Shown here: in pieces, positions 24,441 through 33,985 of the stretch
Layout of the letters: every line of letters starts with the position of its first letter
How positions within the stretch are numbered: position 1 is the stretch's first letter
Assembly (NCBI GenBank): GCA_025403435.1
Contig: CM046354.1
Coordinates: 20,710,424-20,774,423, forward strand
Source of the DNA: Artocarpus heterophyllus
Taxonomy: Eukaryota > Streptophyta > Magnoliopsida > Rosales > Moraceae
Direction of reading: 5' to 3'
DNA: 64,000 nt
Notes under the pieces: model-generated
What the model saw: only the letters and a program-made list of their open reading frames with translations
The model's database searches: none
Told to the model about the DNA's origin: nothing
Program-made: the position numbers and the translations under genes

Positions 24441-25130
24441 TTACAGATGGAGATTCAAATCAATTGGCCGCTCCCGGCTTTCCCTTTCCCATTCAAGCTT
24501 GGATGTTGCAGTGTCGGATTCTGGATGTATGATTTGCATTTTATCTATCAATTCCTCAGCTGTTGAAGCAGTGACAAAGATTTGTCTCTCCGATTCTGTA
24601 GTGATGTTTTCTTCCACAGCGTAATCTAGAAATTTCAAAAGACCGTCATAAAAACCCTTTACGTTCAGCAGTCCCAAAGGTTTGGAATAAAAGCCCAACA
24701 ATTGCCCACAAGCAACTATAAATATTTCCTCAAGAGTACCTAGACCACCAGGTAATGCTATAAAAGCATCAGAATTATAGATTATGTCTTTAAAATTTAT
24801 AGGGATACTCCTGACTCCTTCTCCCTTACCTATGGCTTCCTTACAAAGGTTTCCTTCAACTGGAATATGAGGCCAAATTCTTACATCAGTAGCGTCGCTA
24901 GACCTAGCTGCTAGTGCCATATTTACCATCATTTTTATACTACCACCCCCATAGATTATGTTAATCTTATTGTGTGCTAGGACTTGCCCTAAGTGATTTG
25001 CAGCTTCTAAATAAGCTTTATCTTTTCCAAGGCTGGAACCACAAAAGACACAGACATTCTTTATTTTCTTCGTGGACTGGGAGGTAGACATATTTGGTTT
25101 ATAGAAGTGGTTGCTTAATGTCTGCTCCAC
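24441..25130 (-). CDS. LOG-like phosphoribohydrolase carried by retrotransposon
   Basis: Intronless, 229 codons, no lesions. LOG enzymes release active cytokinin from its riboside 5'-monophosphate in the cytosol. Visible family marks are CVFCGSS (27-33), a YGGGS phosphate-loop motif (60-64), DAFIALPGGLGTLEE (121-135; usual PGGxGTxxE) and KPLGLLNVKGFYDGLL (150-165). Length is near the usual 210-230. Oddities: GLMG after GGGS reads KMMV, and the MHxRK segment before PGG reads INFKD, so the conserved Arg/Lys appear lost. A second Met at residue 14 precedes the conserved core and could be the start. The gene lies in element orientation, 605 bp downstream of the zinc-finger ORF. Plant LOG genes normally have several introns, so capture as cDNA is likely. 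Activity is uncertain. Confidence 0.85.
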   Translation of the reverse strand: MEQTLSNHFYKPNMSTSQSTKKIKNVCVFCGSSLGKDKAYLEAANHLGQVLAHNKINIIYGGGSIKMMVNMALAARSSDATDVRIWPHIPVEGNLCKEAIGKGEGVRSIPINFKDIIYNSDAFIALPGGLGTLEEIFIVACGQLLGFYSKPLGLLNVKGFYDGLLKFLDYAVEENITTESERQIFVTASTAEELIDKMQIIHPESDTATSKLEWERESRERPIDLNLHL

Positions 25131-25735
25131 TTAGACTTCGGGTTCTACATGAGTTTTTAAAGATGAGAAATATACAAAAAGGGCTAAAGAGATAGACGAG
25201 TAGGTAATGAAAAGGTAATTCAAAGATTTAAACAAAATCTTGTGCGGATAAGAAAGTAAGATAAGGTGATTGATAGTTTACAGAAAATCTGATTCACTTT
25301 TTGAAAAAGATTAGACTCTAATTGTATAACTTTTGACAATTGAGAACAATTCGACAGAAGACCCTCATGACACAACTGTAGACTTTTTGACAAATATACA
25401 CCAAGTCTAGAAATTTAATATAAACGACAAATACTGTAGAACTTTTGAAATTTGAGACACAATCTTGAAATATCTGGATAAGCTTTTCAAAATTCAAACA
25501 TATTACTGTACCGTATGTGACGTGTCTGATAAGATAATATATTTTATTATATATATATATTTAAGAAAATCATAAATTAAATAAGATATTAACACTTACT
25601 GTATCAATCTAATAATCATAATTATTTCAAACACAAAAGCAAATATTCTGAGTAAAAGAAAAACACAAACTGTTGAACATCAGCTAAAACTGCTTCAAAT
25701 AAGTAAAGACTAAATAACCTTTATAGAGCGATGAC

Positions 25736-26257
25736 TTATTCCCCATCCAGTTTTCTTATGGCTTGGCAAACAGGATCTAGAAATACCATATTCCTGAGGC
25801 GTTGTCTTTCTGTATAAAATTTAGGCCAGAGTTTAAAAATAGCTCCTTGAACATATCCACTAGGGTGACCGTGGAGAGGAGGATGGATGCTATCCAAGTT
25901 CTCCTTTGAAAGTCCATCCCTACGAAACCTTATTTTATCCTCTCTATTCGTAGACATATAACCAGGTGAAGTACATTTACCGTTACAATTTTGTCTTCCA
26001 CATTTGTTACAAGTGACCACGATGGCACGAGCTCTTCTTTTCATTGCACTACGACTGGTACCTGTTCCTGGTAAACCGACATCTTGACTAAAGTCACTCG
26101 GACGGATTTTCCCCTCTATTAACATTCTCACATCACAAGGGATACCAAAACGCATAAGAATCCACAACCGAGTAATTCTAGCCTTGTATTTCTTTCTGAG
26201 AATCTTTTGGGAGAGTGATGGGAAATACTTTCTCAGGTGTTGGTACTTTGGGTCCAT
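25736..26257 (-). CDS. Basic zinc-finger protein, flexivirus NABP-like, in retrotransposon
   Basis: Intronless, 173 codons, intact, first ORF in element orientation. The N-terminus is Lys/Arg-rich; then comes a hydrophobic stretch LWILMRFGIPCDVRMLI (31-47), GTSRSAMKRRARAI with the basic patch KRRAR (73-77), and directly a cysteine cluster C83-x2-C86-x4-C91-x3-C95. The C-terminus (96-173) is again basic and unrecognised. The order hydrophobic DV segment, Arg-rich patch, cysteine finger matches my memory of carlavirus-type nucleic-acid-binding/cysteine-rich proteins (Viral_NABP), though the finger spacing is shorter. It is not a CCHC gag knuckle. Nucleic-acid binding is inferred from charge and cysteines. 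It could instead be an unrelated element-specific protein. Confidence 0.6.
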   Translation of the reverse strand: MDPKYQHLRKYFPSLSQKILRKKYKARITRLWILMRFGIPCDVRMLIEGKIRPSDFSQDVGLPGTGTSRSAMKRRARAIVVTCNKCGRQNCNGKCTSPGYMSTNREDKIRFRRDGLSKENLDSIHPPLHGHPSGYVQGAIFKLWPKFYTERQRLRNMVFLDPVCQAIRKLDGE

Positions 26258-27676
26258 GATGAGATGAAAGAAGAGTAAATAGAAAGGAAAAATTAAGATA
26301 GTAAATTGCAGAATCCTAGAATTCCTTCTTCTTTTTGAGGAAAAGAAGAATTTTTAATGAAAAAGAAGAGGATTTGCGATTTAGAGAGAAAATAACAAAT
26401 TAAGAGAGAAAAAGTGAACTCGGAGAAATAAGCTCTTATGCACAGTAAACGTATTTGTAAACAATGATTAAACCACTGTATATGACACGTATAGAGACCA
26501 CGTGGGAGAGACAGTGTGAATCAAACTGATTTAAGATTTAAACTAGGCCCAAATGTTCTTAGTTGAAAATGGTCAGGTTATTTCGGGCCTTGACACATTT
26601 GGAACGAGTTAAATAACAAACATAAAATTGAAAACCAATTTGTATAAATCTTAAACCCAATTTAAAGCCCACTATAGATAAAGTTAATTATGAACAACAA
26701 ATCTAATTTAACGACAACAAGGATCTTCCTGAATGATCCAGCAACTCAAATAATTTTGTTTTAATCAAAACCTTATTGAACAATGCATACACCCATATGT
26801 TATTCCTAATACTCAACATCTATCAATGGATTCGTCATCATTGCTACCAAGGGTTTAGAATGTGACTAACCTTGAAATCAATACGATTTACGTCTTTCAA
26901 CGTAGACCATATCAACGAACAAAGACACTTGATGTTACTACTTAAGAACATCTACAATCCCCACAATTCTACTCATACAATATATAATTTCCTCATATAA
27001 CAAAACCTTAGGTAACCAAAAGATTCACTGATACACTTAAATACAATGTACGTAACGAAATATTCCAATTTTGAGATTCATGCATTCTAGACTTTACACA
27101 GTCTCAACAGACCAAAAGTCTAACATTTATCTCTCTCAAGATTCAATACCATGATTCCCAACTTATATCATATTCCTCAAATAAATAGAACTTTTAAGAA
27201 AAGATATTGACACTTATGTGTTCCATCGAATCCACACATAATCATTACTTAGGTTTGAATCAATTACGAAAAATTTGGCATATCTATGCCAAACTTTAAA
27301 ATCAATAAATCAAGCCTTATATTTCTTATTGTTTTTCACGAGACAAAAGGTTCTTAAATCCTCGTATCTATACGAATTAAATATGCTTATAGATCCAAAT
27401 ATTATACGAATCTCTCATAAGCAATCTACTTATAAACTCATTCCATATAATTATCATTCCCTCATAACTATTAATACTTTCCTTCTATGTAATTATTGTA
27501 CTCATATAACCATTAGTATTTTCATTCTATGGCCTTTCCATGTTACATCCTTCTAGACTGTATAAATCAATGTGAAGGTTCATTTTGATGATGACAATAA
27601 AAATTCAGCTTCAAAACCATCTCAAAAATATATTTTTTTTAAAGTGGTGCTACACTCCCTAGGTTAACCGAACCTA
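26258..27676 (-). other. 5' interior/leader of the Tekay-like element
   Basis: 1.4 kb of AT-rich sequence between the primer site and the first ORF. No gag-like reading frame or known domain was seen on either strand. In an autonomous relative gag would begin here. Confidence 0.6.
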
Positions 27677-27689
27677 GGCTCTGATACCA
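27677..27689 (-). promoter_or_regulatory. tRNA-Met primer-binding site of the Tekay-like element
   Basis: The - strand reads TGGTATCAGAGCC, 7 bp after the 5' LTR end. It complements the 3' end of initiator tRNA-Met. Confidence 0.9.
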
Positions 27690-27696
27690 AAAATTC

Positions 27697-30078
27697 TGTA
27701 ACGCCCCTATATGGGGGTTAACAGTTTTTAATGAGATAAAATAAAAATAAATAATAAAAGTAAAACCTTAAAAATAAAATTTACCCGGGACTTAAATGAA
27801 AACTCTCAACTCAAAAATAAAAATATAAACGATAAATAAACCACAGTTTTAATGTAGCACCTTAAATTTAATAATATAAACTGTTGTCATCATCATTTTA
27901 ACCCTCAACACATTATAATACAGTCACAGAAAGTAACAATTGATGCTTACATTATCATGAAGAACATTCTCAACGATTGAAGCAGTCCCAATGTAATATA
28001 GTTACATCACTTCCTCAACTATATTTCTCGTAGCCACCTCACACTTAGTGAGTCCTGAAAAGATATAAACATAAGGGAATGAGCAACACTATGCTCAGTA
28101 GAGAAAGCCATTACTCACCTTTAGGTTTTTATCATTACCACATTAAAACCTGCATGGTTAGTAGGTTACATCATATTCCAGATTATGAGGTTTATTATGA
28201 TCACATCTTATGGATACCGTAGTTAATCATTACCAAGTGTCATAATTACACATTTATACAAATATTACCAATCATCATTGTTCCTAGGTATCCCTGTTAA
28301 ATTGAGTATCACTCAACTCATCGAAACCCAAATGGGCGCATTTGATCACCCTATAAACATTCCAAGGGTGTTCCGGTGAGGGGACATCAAGCCCCGAGTC
28401 CTCACCAAATCAATTCCTGTACAGTGTGTTCTGGGACTTTCAACCCAAGGAAGCGTCATCACCTTCCCCCTATTTTACCTTTTAGGGTATTCATGCCCAA
28501 GGACGTAACCGTCGCCCTTTTCATGTCTCACAATTTCTCTATATTAAATCATTATTAATAGAGTTAATTTTTCCTAACCATGCTTCTCAATTTATAACAT
28601 GTGTCAATTCATTATGTTCCTCGCCGTACAATACAAGAGGAGTCCATGTCATAGTTTCATATGTGATACACATATAATATCAGTTCAACATAGATATATA
28701 TATATTGCAGCAAAACAATCAATTTTAATTCTATAAAAACCTCACAAAAGATGAGTAATAGAATCCCTACCTTTTAAGCTTATCAACAGTCTCTTAATCC
28801 TGGAATCAATTAACGTTAGCTCCATACTCCCTTGATCTTGAACTCCAAGCAAAACAGATCCAGTTGTATCTCGCTGTATCTACGAAGCATCCTCTGTAGT
28901 GCTCCTCGAGCGACTATGAATGGCTAGGAATGCTTCCTGGAAAACGTCATTCTGGACTCCGATACTGCTGTTTGAATCGCCTCGATTCGCGTGCAGTCGG
29001 TACCGGATGATTTTCATCGGAGTGGAATTTGCTCAAACGGAGGTCACCATTGCATCCAGAGCATCGAAACGAGTCGGGAGGCGGTCTCGGATCTTCGATC
29101 GGAGGTCCGGATCACAAGATTCCAATTTAGCCTTTGACTGGCCGTTGACCGGCGTTGACCACCGTTGACCGGCGTTGACCGACTTTGACCGTCGTTGACC
29201 GGCGTCAATCGGGGTCCGTTGGCAGCTGGGCTCGGGCCTATCCCCCCTAAATCGACCCTTCTGAGTCCAATGGCGGGGTCAATTTCACCCAATTCTGCCT
29301 CTAACATAGCGGGTCGTGAAGTACAACGTCGGTAGAAATGGATGAGCTCCGATCTTGATTCTCCGACGATGGAAACCTGAAATTGGCTGAGGGCTTTTGC
29401 TACCCATCCTCCTATGAGCATTTTCCCTCATCCAATTTGAAGAAACGTGGCTGGGAAGAGCCAAAACGGAGGCTCCCGCGGCGGTTGACGGCGGCGTTGG
29501 CCGTTCTCCGGCGAAACCGGCTCCTTCCGTGCAATTGATCGAGGGGTTTTACTCCCCTTGATCCTCTGAACTCATTGGGAGGGGTGGTGTCAGTCACCTC
29601 CTCCGGCAAGGCGGAGTTCCACCATGGGGGCGACGGTGCACGGCGGCAATAGACGGGCGGAGCAATCCGGTGGTTGTTGAGCTGCCACCAAGGGTGGGTT
29701 TTGTTCCTCTCATCACGGTGGTCGTGTAGGAACAAGAATCATGTCGATCGGACGTCGGACGGCGAAGATATCTCGTCGGAAAGAAATGGGTTTTGCCGCC
29801 ACTTTGGGCGGCGCGTGTGGTCTCCTCCGGCGGCGTTTTGGGCGGCGCGGCACCTCGTTGGACTCAGCTCGTCGAGAGCTTTCCATTGGTGCGGGAGGTG
29901 TCGAAAACGGATGTCGAAATCTCAAACGATCTTTGAGGAGAGAGAGAGAATTTTTTAGAGAGAGAAAGTAGAGAGAGAGAGAGTTTCGAATTATGAGAGA
30001 TTTCTGATTTTTTTTATATATATACTAGGTAATTAATCTAATTACCTTAATACCTTTAGGAGAATAACGGGTGTCACA
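27697..30078 (-). repeat. 5' LTR of the Tekay-like element
   Basis: 2382 bp, nearly identical to 21130-23490. On the - strand a TATA-like run (TATATATA then poly-A, about 30013-30024) lies only some 55-65 bp inside the LTR. U3 would then be very short and more than 2 kb of LTR transcribed as R-U5. A CT-rich stretch (GA-rich on +, 29936-29990) follows the TATA run. Confidence 0.95.
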
Positions 30079-30275
30079 ATTAAAGGGAGTGATTCAGAAT
30101 TGATTTTACTTTCATCAGGGAGATAAGAAATTTCATAAAGGAAGTCTAACTTTGAAGAGGTGGATTTTCAAAAAGAAGGTACAAGAGATAAGGAAGAGGA
30201 AGAAGAAGATGCAGAAGGAGAATTTGAAGATTCTGGATTCATGATGAAAACAGAGATTCAAAATAAAAAATAATT

Positions 30276-30289
30276 GGGCTCTGATACCA
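30276..30289 (-). promoter_or_regulatory. tRNA-Met primer-binding site of viral copy A
   Basis: TGGTATCAGAGCCC on the - strand. The ORF1 start ATG follows at 30242. An in-frame TGA at 30168-30170 (codon 25) matches copy B. Confidence 0.8.
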
Positions 30290-30329
30290 ATTCGGGAGGA
30301 GTTACTTCGGGTTCTTTGTCTTCGAGAAG

Positions 30330-30627
30330 AAAAAACGATTTTGTTGAAATCGTATATATATACACACACACATATATATATATATACATTTGTTTGATTA
30401 TTTTGTTTGTCAAACTTAAAATAAACAAACAGAATCATTACGCACATATGCATATATTCATATAATATATATATACACACACAAAACCAAAATTTTCAAA
30501 TAATTGTTCTCAAATTCAATAATTTTAAAAAACTATAGATTGTTAAATTTGAGAATTTTTATGAGAATCAAATATAGAAATTTATTGATTCCTAATGATT
30601 TAACATGAAGTAACTCTAGATACCACT
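30330..30627. other. AT-rich spacer with (TA)n/(CA)n microsatellites
   Basis: Alternating TATATA and CACACA runs at 30352-30389 and 30465-30483. Viral homology stops at 30329. No gene was seen. Confidence 0.7.
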
Positions 30628-31087
30628 TATTGGAACAAAATATTGTGATGAAAACCATCATCACCCAAGATCAAATCACCGAGAAAATTAATGAGATGCG
30701 GAAGCTAACCTGAATCTATTGATTGAATTGTGATCCCGAGTTTGTAGGTTGAGAATCTTCCAAGACTGATACATAAGTTCTCCTTCAAAGTTTACCTCTA
30801 TAATTTTTCTATAAAAGGGTGACAGAAAATAATGTACGTACTGACTTGGGGACTACAACCTTTTTATATAATTGCTAAACCCTAACAATTATCCATAATT
30901 ATCAATTTAGCCCATCATAAAATCAGTAATTATATTTTCGTCTCTACACGTAAGAGGCCTATACTTAATGATGCATTAAAAGCTCAAAACTCAAATTGAT
31001 CACTTTTAATTAGGCTAACCATATTGATAACGTTTAATACACATTTATTTAATATATTAACCCATATATATTGGACTTATTCTAACA
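30628..31087 (-). mobile_element. Probable Copia-like solo LTR
   Basis: On the - strand it begins TGTTAGAATAAGTCC and ends near GTTCCAATA, followed by GTGGTATCTAGAG, which resembles a Copia primer-binding site. Length is about 460 bp. A TATATAA-like run and an internal GAGGCCTCTT.CGTGTAG-like stretch fit an LTR. No target duplication was confirmed. Confidence 0.45.
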
Positions 31088-32102
31088 ATACATACATACA
31101 TATGCACGTTTAAGCTTTTTATATATATACATATATTTTGTTGGAATTTTCATATTCAATCATTAATCGCAATTAGTCCAATAAAATTTTAGAAACCCTT
31201 ACAGTTGCTTAGTAGTACTCTCAATGCTTGTAAAGGTGGAATTAACATGCACCAACCATGTAGTACAAGTGAAATTTCAACCAACGAATATCTTAATATT
31301 ATATTGAAATTATAACATGTCGTGCACAATAAGGTCATTCTTGGTAAAGAAACATATACCAAATAGAAATGTTACACAATATTATATCTGATTGCCAGAG
31401 CCAGATAAACATCACGATAAAATTTATCCCAAAAAAAAAAAAGCACGAAGAGAAAAAAATGAAAGGCTATGTTTAGTGGACTGTTTTAAAGCACAATATT
31501 AATATAATGATACCTTATTAGTAATGCAATGTTTACTATGGCCATTAAATTGTATAAATCAATACAGATGGTAAATTCATACGTCTTATATGTATTATAA
31601 AATATAGCCATTTTTGATATATTTTATTGTGGGAGATTTTTATAAATATTGTTTTTTAAAAGTTACTCTTAATAAATGTCAACAATGTGACACAACTTAA
31701 ATACATAATATAAATGATAATATGATATAAACTTTTTAAATATGACATGAATAGACCATTTTTTAAAAGTTTAGCATAATATGTAATTTTCTTCTGTAAG
31801 TTTTCCTATTATTTTCTAAAGATTAAGAGCAAAAGATTACATTTGACCTCTTATATAATATATGTCAATATAATTTTTATTATATGACAACATAACACAA
31901 CACAATAGCCAGTAAGACTACATGCTTTAATTTCATAAGTTGGCGAAGGAAGAACACCTAAGCTTCAAGCAAAGAAGGTGGGGTCTTTACATACAATACA
32001 TCTTATACAATACAATATATTACAAGCTACCAAATATAAACAAATACATTTGTAGATTTTTAATAGCTTATTCTCTTTGTGACATATCCTAATCAAGAAC
32101 AA
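31088..32102. other. Intergenic, downstream of ODC
   Basis: AT-rich sequence with homopolymer runs. It includes the presumed ODC 3' UTR next to 32103. No motif or gene was recognised. Confidence 0.5.
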
Positions 32103-33371
32103 CTACTTGGTGGACGTGAAACATCCATCATACGTGACAAGGTAGGTTGAGAAGGGAGACGTATTGAAGCCATTGAAGTTGGACTTACAAGCCGATGAAT
32201 ACGCACCCATGTTGGAAAAAATAAGCCAATCGTCTATCTCGATTTCCGGTAGCCAATGATCTTTCAACACCACATCAAGTGAGTTACAAGTGGGTCCGTA
32301 CACTGTTGAGTTGAAAACCTTCTTGCATGTTCTGCTTGCTGAAAGAGGCACACACGTACTTAGATTTCCATTTCCTAATCCTAACACTACTTCTCCCATT
32401 AACGTCCCATGGACTCCATCATTGATCCAATACTCTCTCACCTCCCGACGAACCCGCTTCCCGGTAACGTTGGTGACTAGCGTGAAGGCTGATTCCGCGA
32501 AAAACCGGCCTGGTTCCGCCATGACGCTGAGCCCTAATGCCGTCGCATTGGGGAAACAGGTCTTTATAGCAGATCTAACAGTTGAAGCCGCTTCTTCAAA
32601 GCCTTGGCTGGCTGTGAAGCCACCGCCGATGTTCAACACTCGCATTTGAGGCATATTGAGACGAGCAGCCGTCTCGAAGGCCGTCTTGGCGGCCTCTATG
32701 GCAGCGGCATATGCTCTATAATTTTTTACTGCGGTCCCGACATGGAATGACACACCAATTACGGGGAGCTGAGCTGCCCGTGCTGCCTGGAGGAGCGGGA
32801 CAAGCTCCTCAGGAAGTGCACCGAACTTGGAATCCGAAGCTGCAGGGCGCCTTGCTCGGGCGTCTTCCGGGGTTTTTAGCCGAATGAGAAGGGTGCTTTT
32901 GGGGTGCCATTTTCGGATCTTTTCCACTTCAGCCACGGAGTCAAATGTTGTTAGGTTAACGCCTACAGTGGCGGCATGTTTGATATGAGACTCCATTTTA
33001 CAAGGGTGGGAGAAGATGATTCGGTCAGGAGAAACTCCGAGGGCAATAACGGATTCGATCTCGGCCAGACTACCGCAGTCAAAGCCCGAGCCAAGTGCAG
33101 CCATGGCCGCGAGCAAATTTGGGTCAGGATTGCATTTGACGGCGTAGAAAGGCCGAATCTCTGGTAGGGACTGGACCCATTCGTCCATGAGACTTGCGAT
33201 GACGCCCAAATGAAGGACACAAAATGGTTCTTTAGTGTGCTTGGGCTCGCCGTTGAGAATGACGGATTGTATGAAATTGTTTAAGCCGTCTTTAGGCAAG
33301 GCTGTAATTACCTTGCCGCTCAAACTGGGTGCTTCCATTATAGCTTGTAGGTTCTTACGATATGTTCCCAT
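32103..33371 (-). CDS. ODC: Ornithine decarboxylase (group IV PLP decarboxylase), intronless
   Basis: Cytosolic PLP enzyme that turns ornithine into putrescine, the entry to polyamines. 422 residues from the Met of MGTYRKN, chosen because upstream residues are hydrophobic and unlike the family. Visible marks: FYAVKCN with PLP lysine K79, SFHVG (H210), NIGGGF (249-252), EPGRF (296-300), WINDGV, YGPTCNSLD with reactive cysteine C372, NMGAY. The frame is intact, as usual for intronless plant ODCs. Oddities: the residue after C372 is Asn where I expect Asp (CDxLD), and the segment after WINDGV (HGTLMGEVVLGLGNGN) lacks the usual YGS..CLLYDH-type block. Substrate preference may have shifted. A CTATTTATAG motif 90 bp upstream (33461-33470) is a possible TATA box. 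Confidence 0.92.
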   Translation of the reverse strand: MGTYRKNLQAIMEAPSLSGKVITALPKDGLNNFIQSVILNGEPKHTKEPFCVLHLGVIASLMDEWVQSLPEIRPFYAVKCNPDPNLLAAMAALGSGFDCGSLAEIESVIALGVSPDRIIFSHPCKMESHIKHAATVGVNLTTFDSVAEVEKIRKWHPKSTLLIRLKTPEDARARRPAASDSKFGALPEELVPLLQAARAAQLPVIGVSFHVGTAVKNYRAYAAAIEAAKTAFETAARLNMPQMRVLNIGGGFTASQGFEEAASTVRSAIKTCFPNATALGLSVMAEPGRFFAESAFTLVTNVTGKRVRREVREYWINDGVHGTLMGEVVLGLGNGNLSTCVPLSASRTCKKVFNSTVYGPTCNSLDVVLKDHWLPEIEIDDWLIFSNMGAYSSACKSNFNGFNTSPFSTYLVTYDGCFTSTK

Positions 33372-33985
33372 GGAAAGTTGTATTTTTATTATGTATAAAT
33401 ATAGGGAAACAAAAATGATCATTCAATAACATTGGATCTCATATTCCAAATCTCGAAGACTATAAATAGGGAATAATGGCGAGTAAAGGATGTTAAAGTT
33501 GTGTAGCTTAATTTAATACGAGATAGATTATTATTAATAGTTTTTATATATAAAGGGAGCATTTGTTTTGGGTAATTAAAGAAGCTAAAGAAAATATAAG
33601 GAGTTAAAAACAGTGTGCGATTTTTTTTTTAACTTTTTCTTTATTATGGTGAATTTTTTTTAATTATAGCTAAAAATTGATATACTCTTGCATTAACAAT
33701 GAACCATTATAAATTTTGTGCATTTATTGCCTTTTTTTTTTCACGTTTTTGTTTTTTCTAAATAGAGTTAGGATTTTTATTTCGAATCATGCTGTGATGA
33801 CTTGTGTAGTGCGCTAACGTGTTGCACAATTTTTATCTTCTGACCGTTTAATTAATCTGTTTTTTTTTCCCCTTAAATCTTCTCTTCTTATCGGTTTTTT
33901 TCTCTTTTCTTTTCTTTTCTTTTCCTTGAAGTGCACGATTTCGCTTGTTCGATCTCGTTTCCTTCCCCCCCTTTTTTTTCCCTTG
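33372..33985. other. ODC upstream region
   Basis: AT-rich and T-run-rich sequence expected to hold the ODC promoter on the - strand. Apart from the TATA-like motif at 33461-33470 nothing could be assigned. Confidence 0.4.

Larger units (their letters stand above)
21130..30078 (-). mobile_element. Young non-autonomous Tekay-like LTR retrotransposon with captured ORFs
   Basis: LTRs at 21130-23490 and 27697-30078 flank a 4.2-kb interior. The target duplication ATTAA is at 21125-21129 and 30079-30083, and an uninterrupted version of the site exists in copy B near 12360. The primer site (27677-27689) and polypurine tract (23491 on) place the 5' end on the right. PPT and LTR ends (AAGGGGGGTAGAGC, then TGTGACACCC) are as I recall for Tekay/Del chromoviruses. 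No gag, protease, RT or integrase motif is visible inside. Instead there are two intact ORFs in element orientation (26257-25736 and 25130-24441). It must depend on a partner element for movement. Confidence 0.92.
12627..30329 (-). mobile_element. Endogenous caulimovirid long copy A, split by two later insertions
   Basis: Viral segments are 30079-30329 (primer site, leader, ORF1 start), 18821-21129 (movement protein and middle region) and 12627-16822 (coat, zinc knuckle, protease, RT, RNase H, ORF2, promoter). A retrotransposon (21130-30078) and a solo LTR (16823-18820) interrupt it, each with a target duplication, so continuity is certain. Gene order and the absence of LTRs identify Caulimoviridae; the genus (Florendovirus-like) is my inference. 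Homology to the tandem copy ends at 30329. Confidence 0.85.

Noticed and set aside
29044..29925. Open frames of 70-125 codons in the GC-rich LTR part (also in the other LTR) as genes
   Set aside because: No recognisable domain; overlapping frames on both strands are expected in GC-rich repeats. Noted only as a finding on LTR structure.
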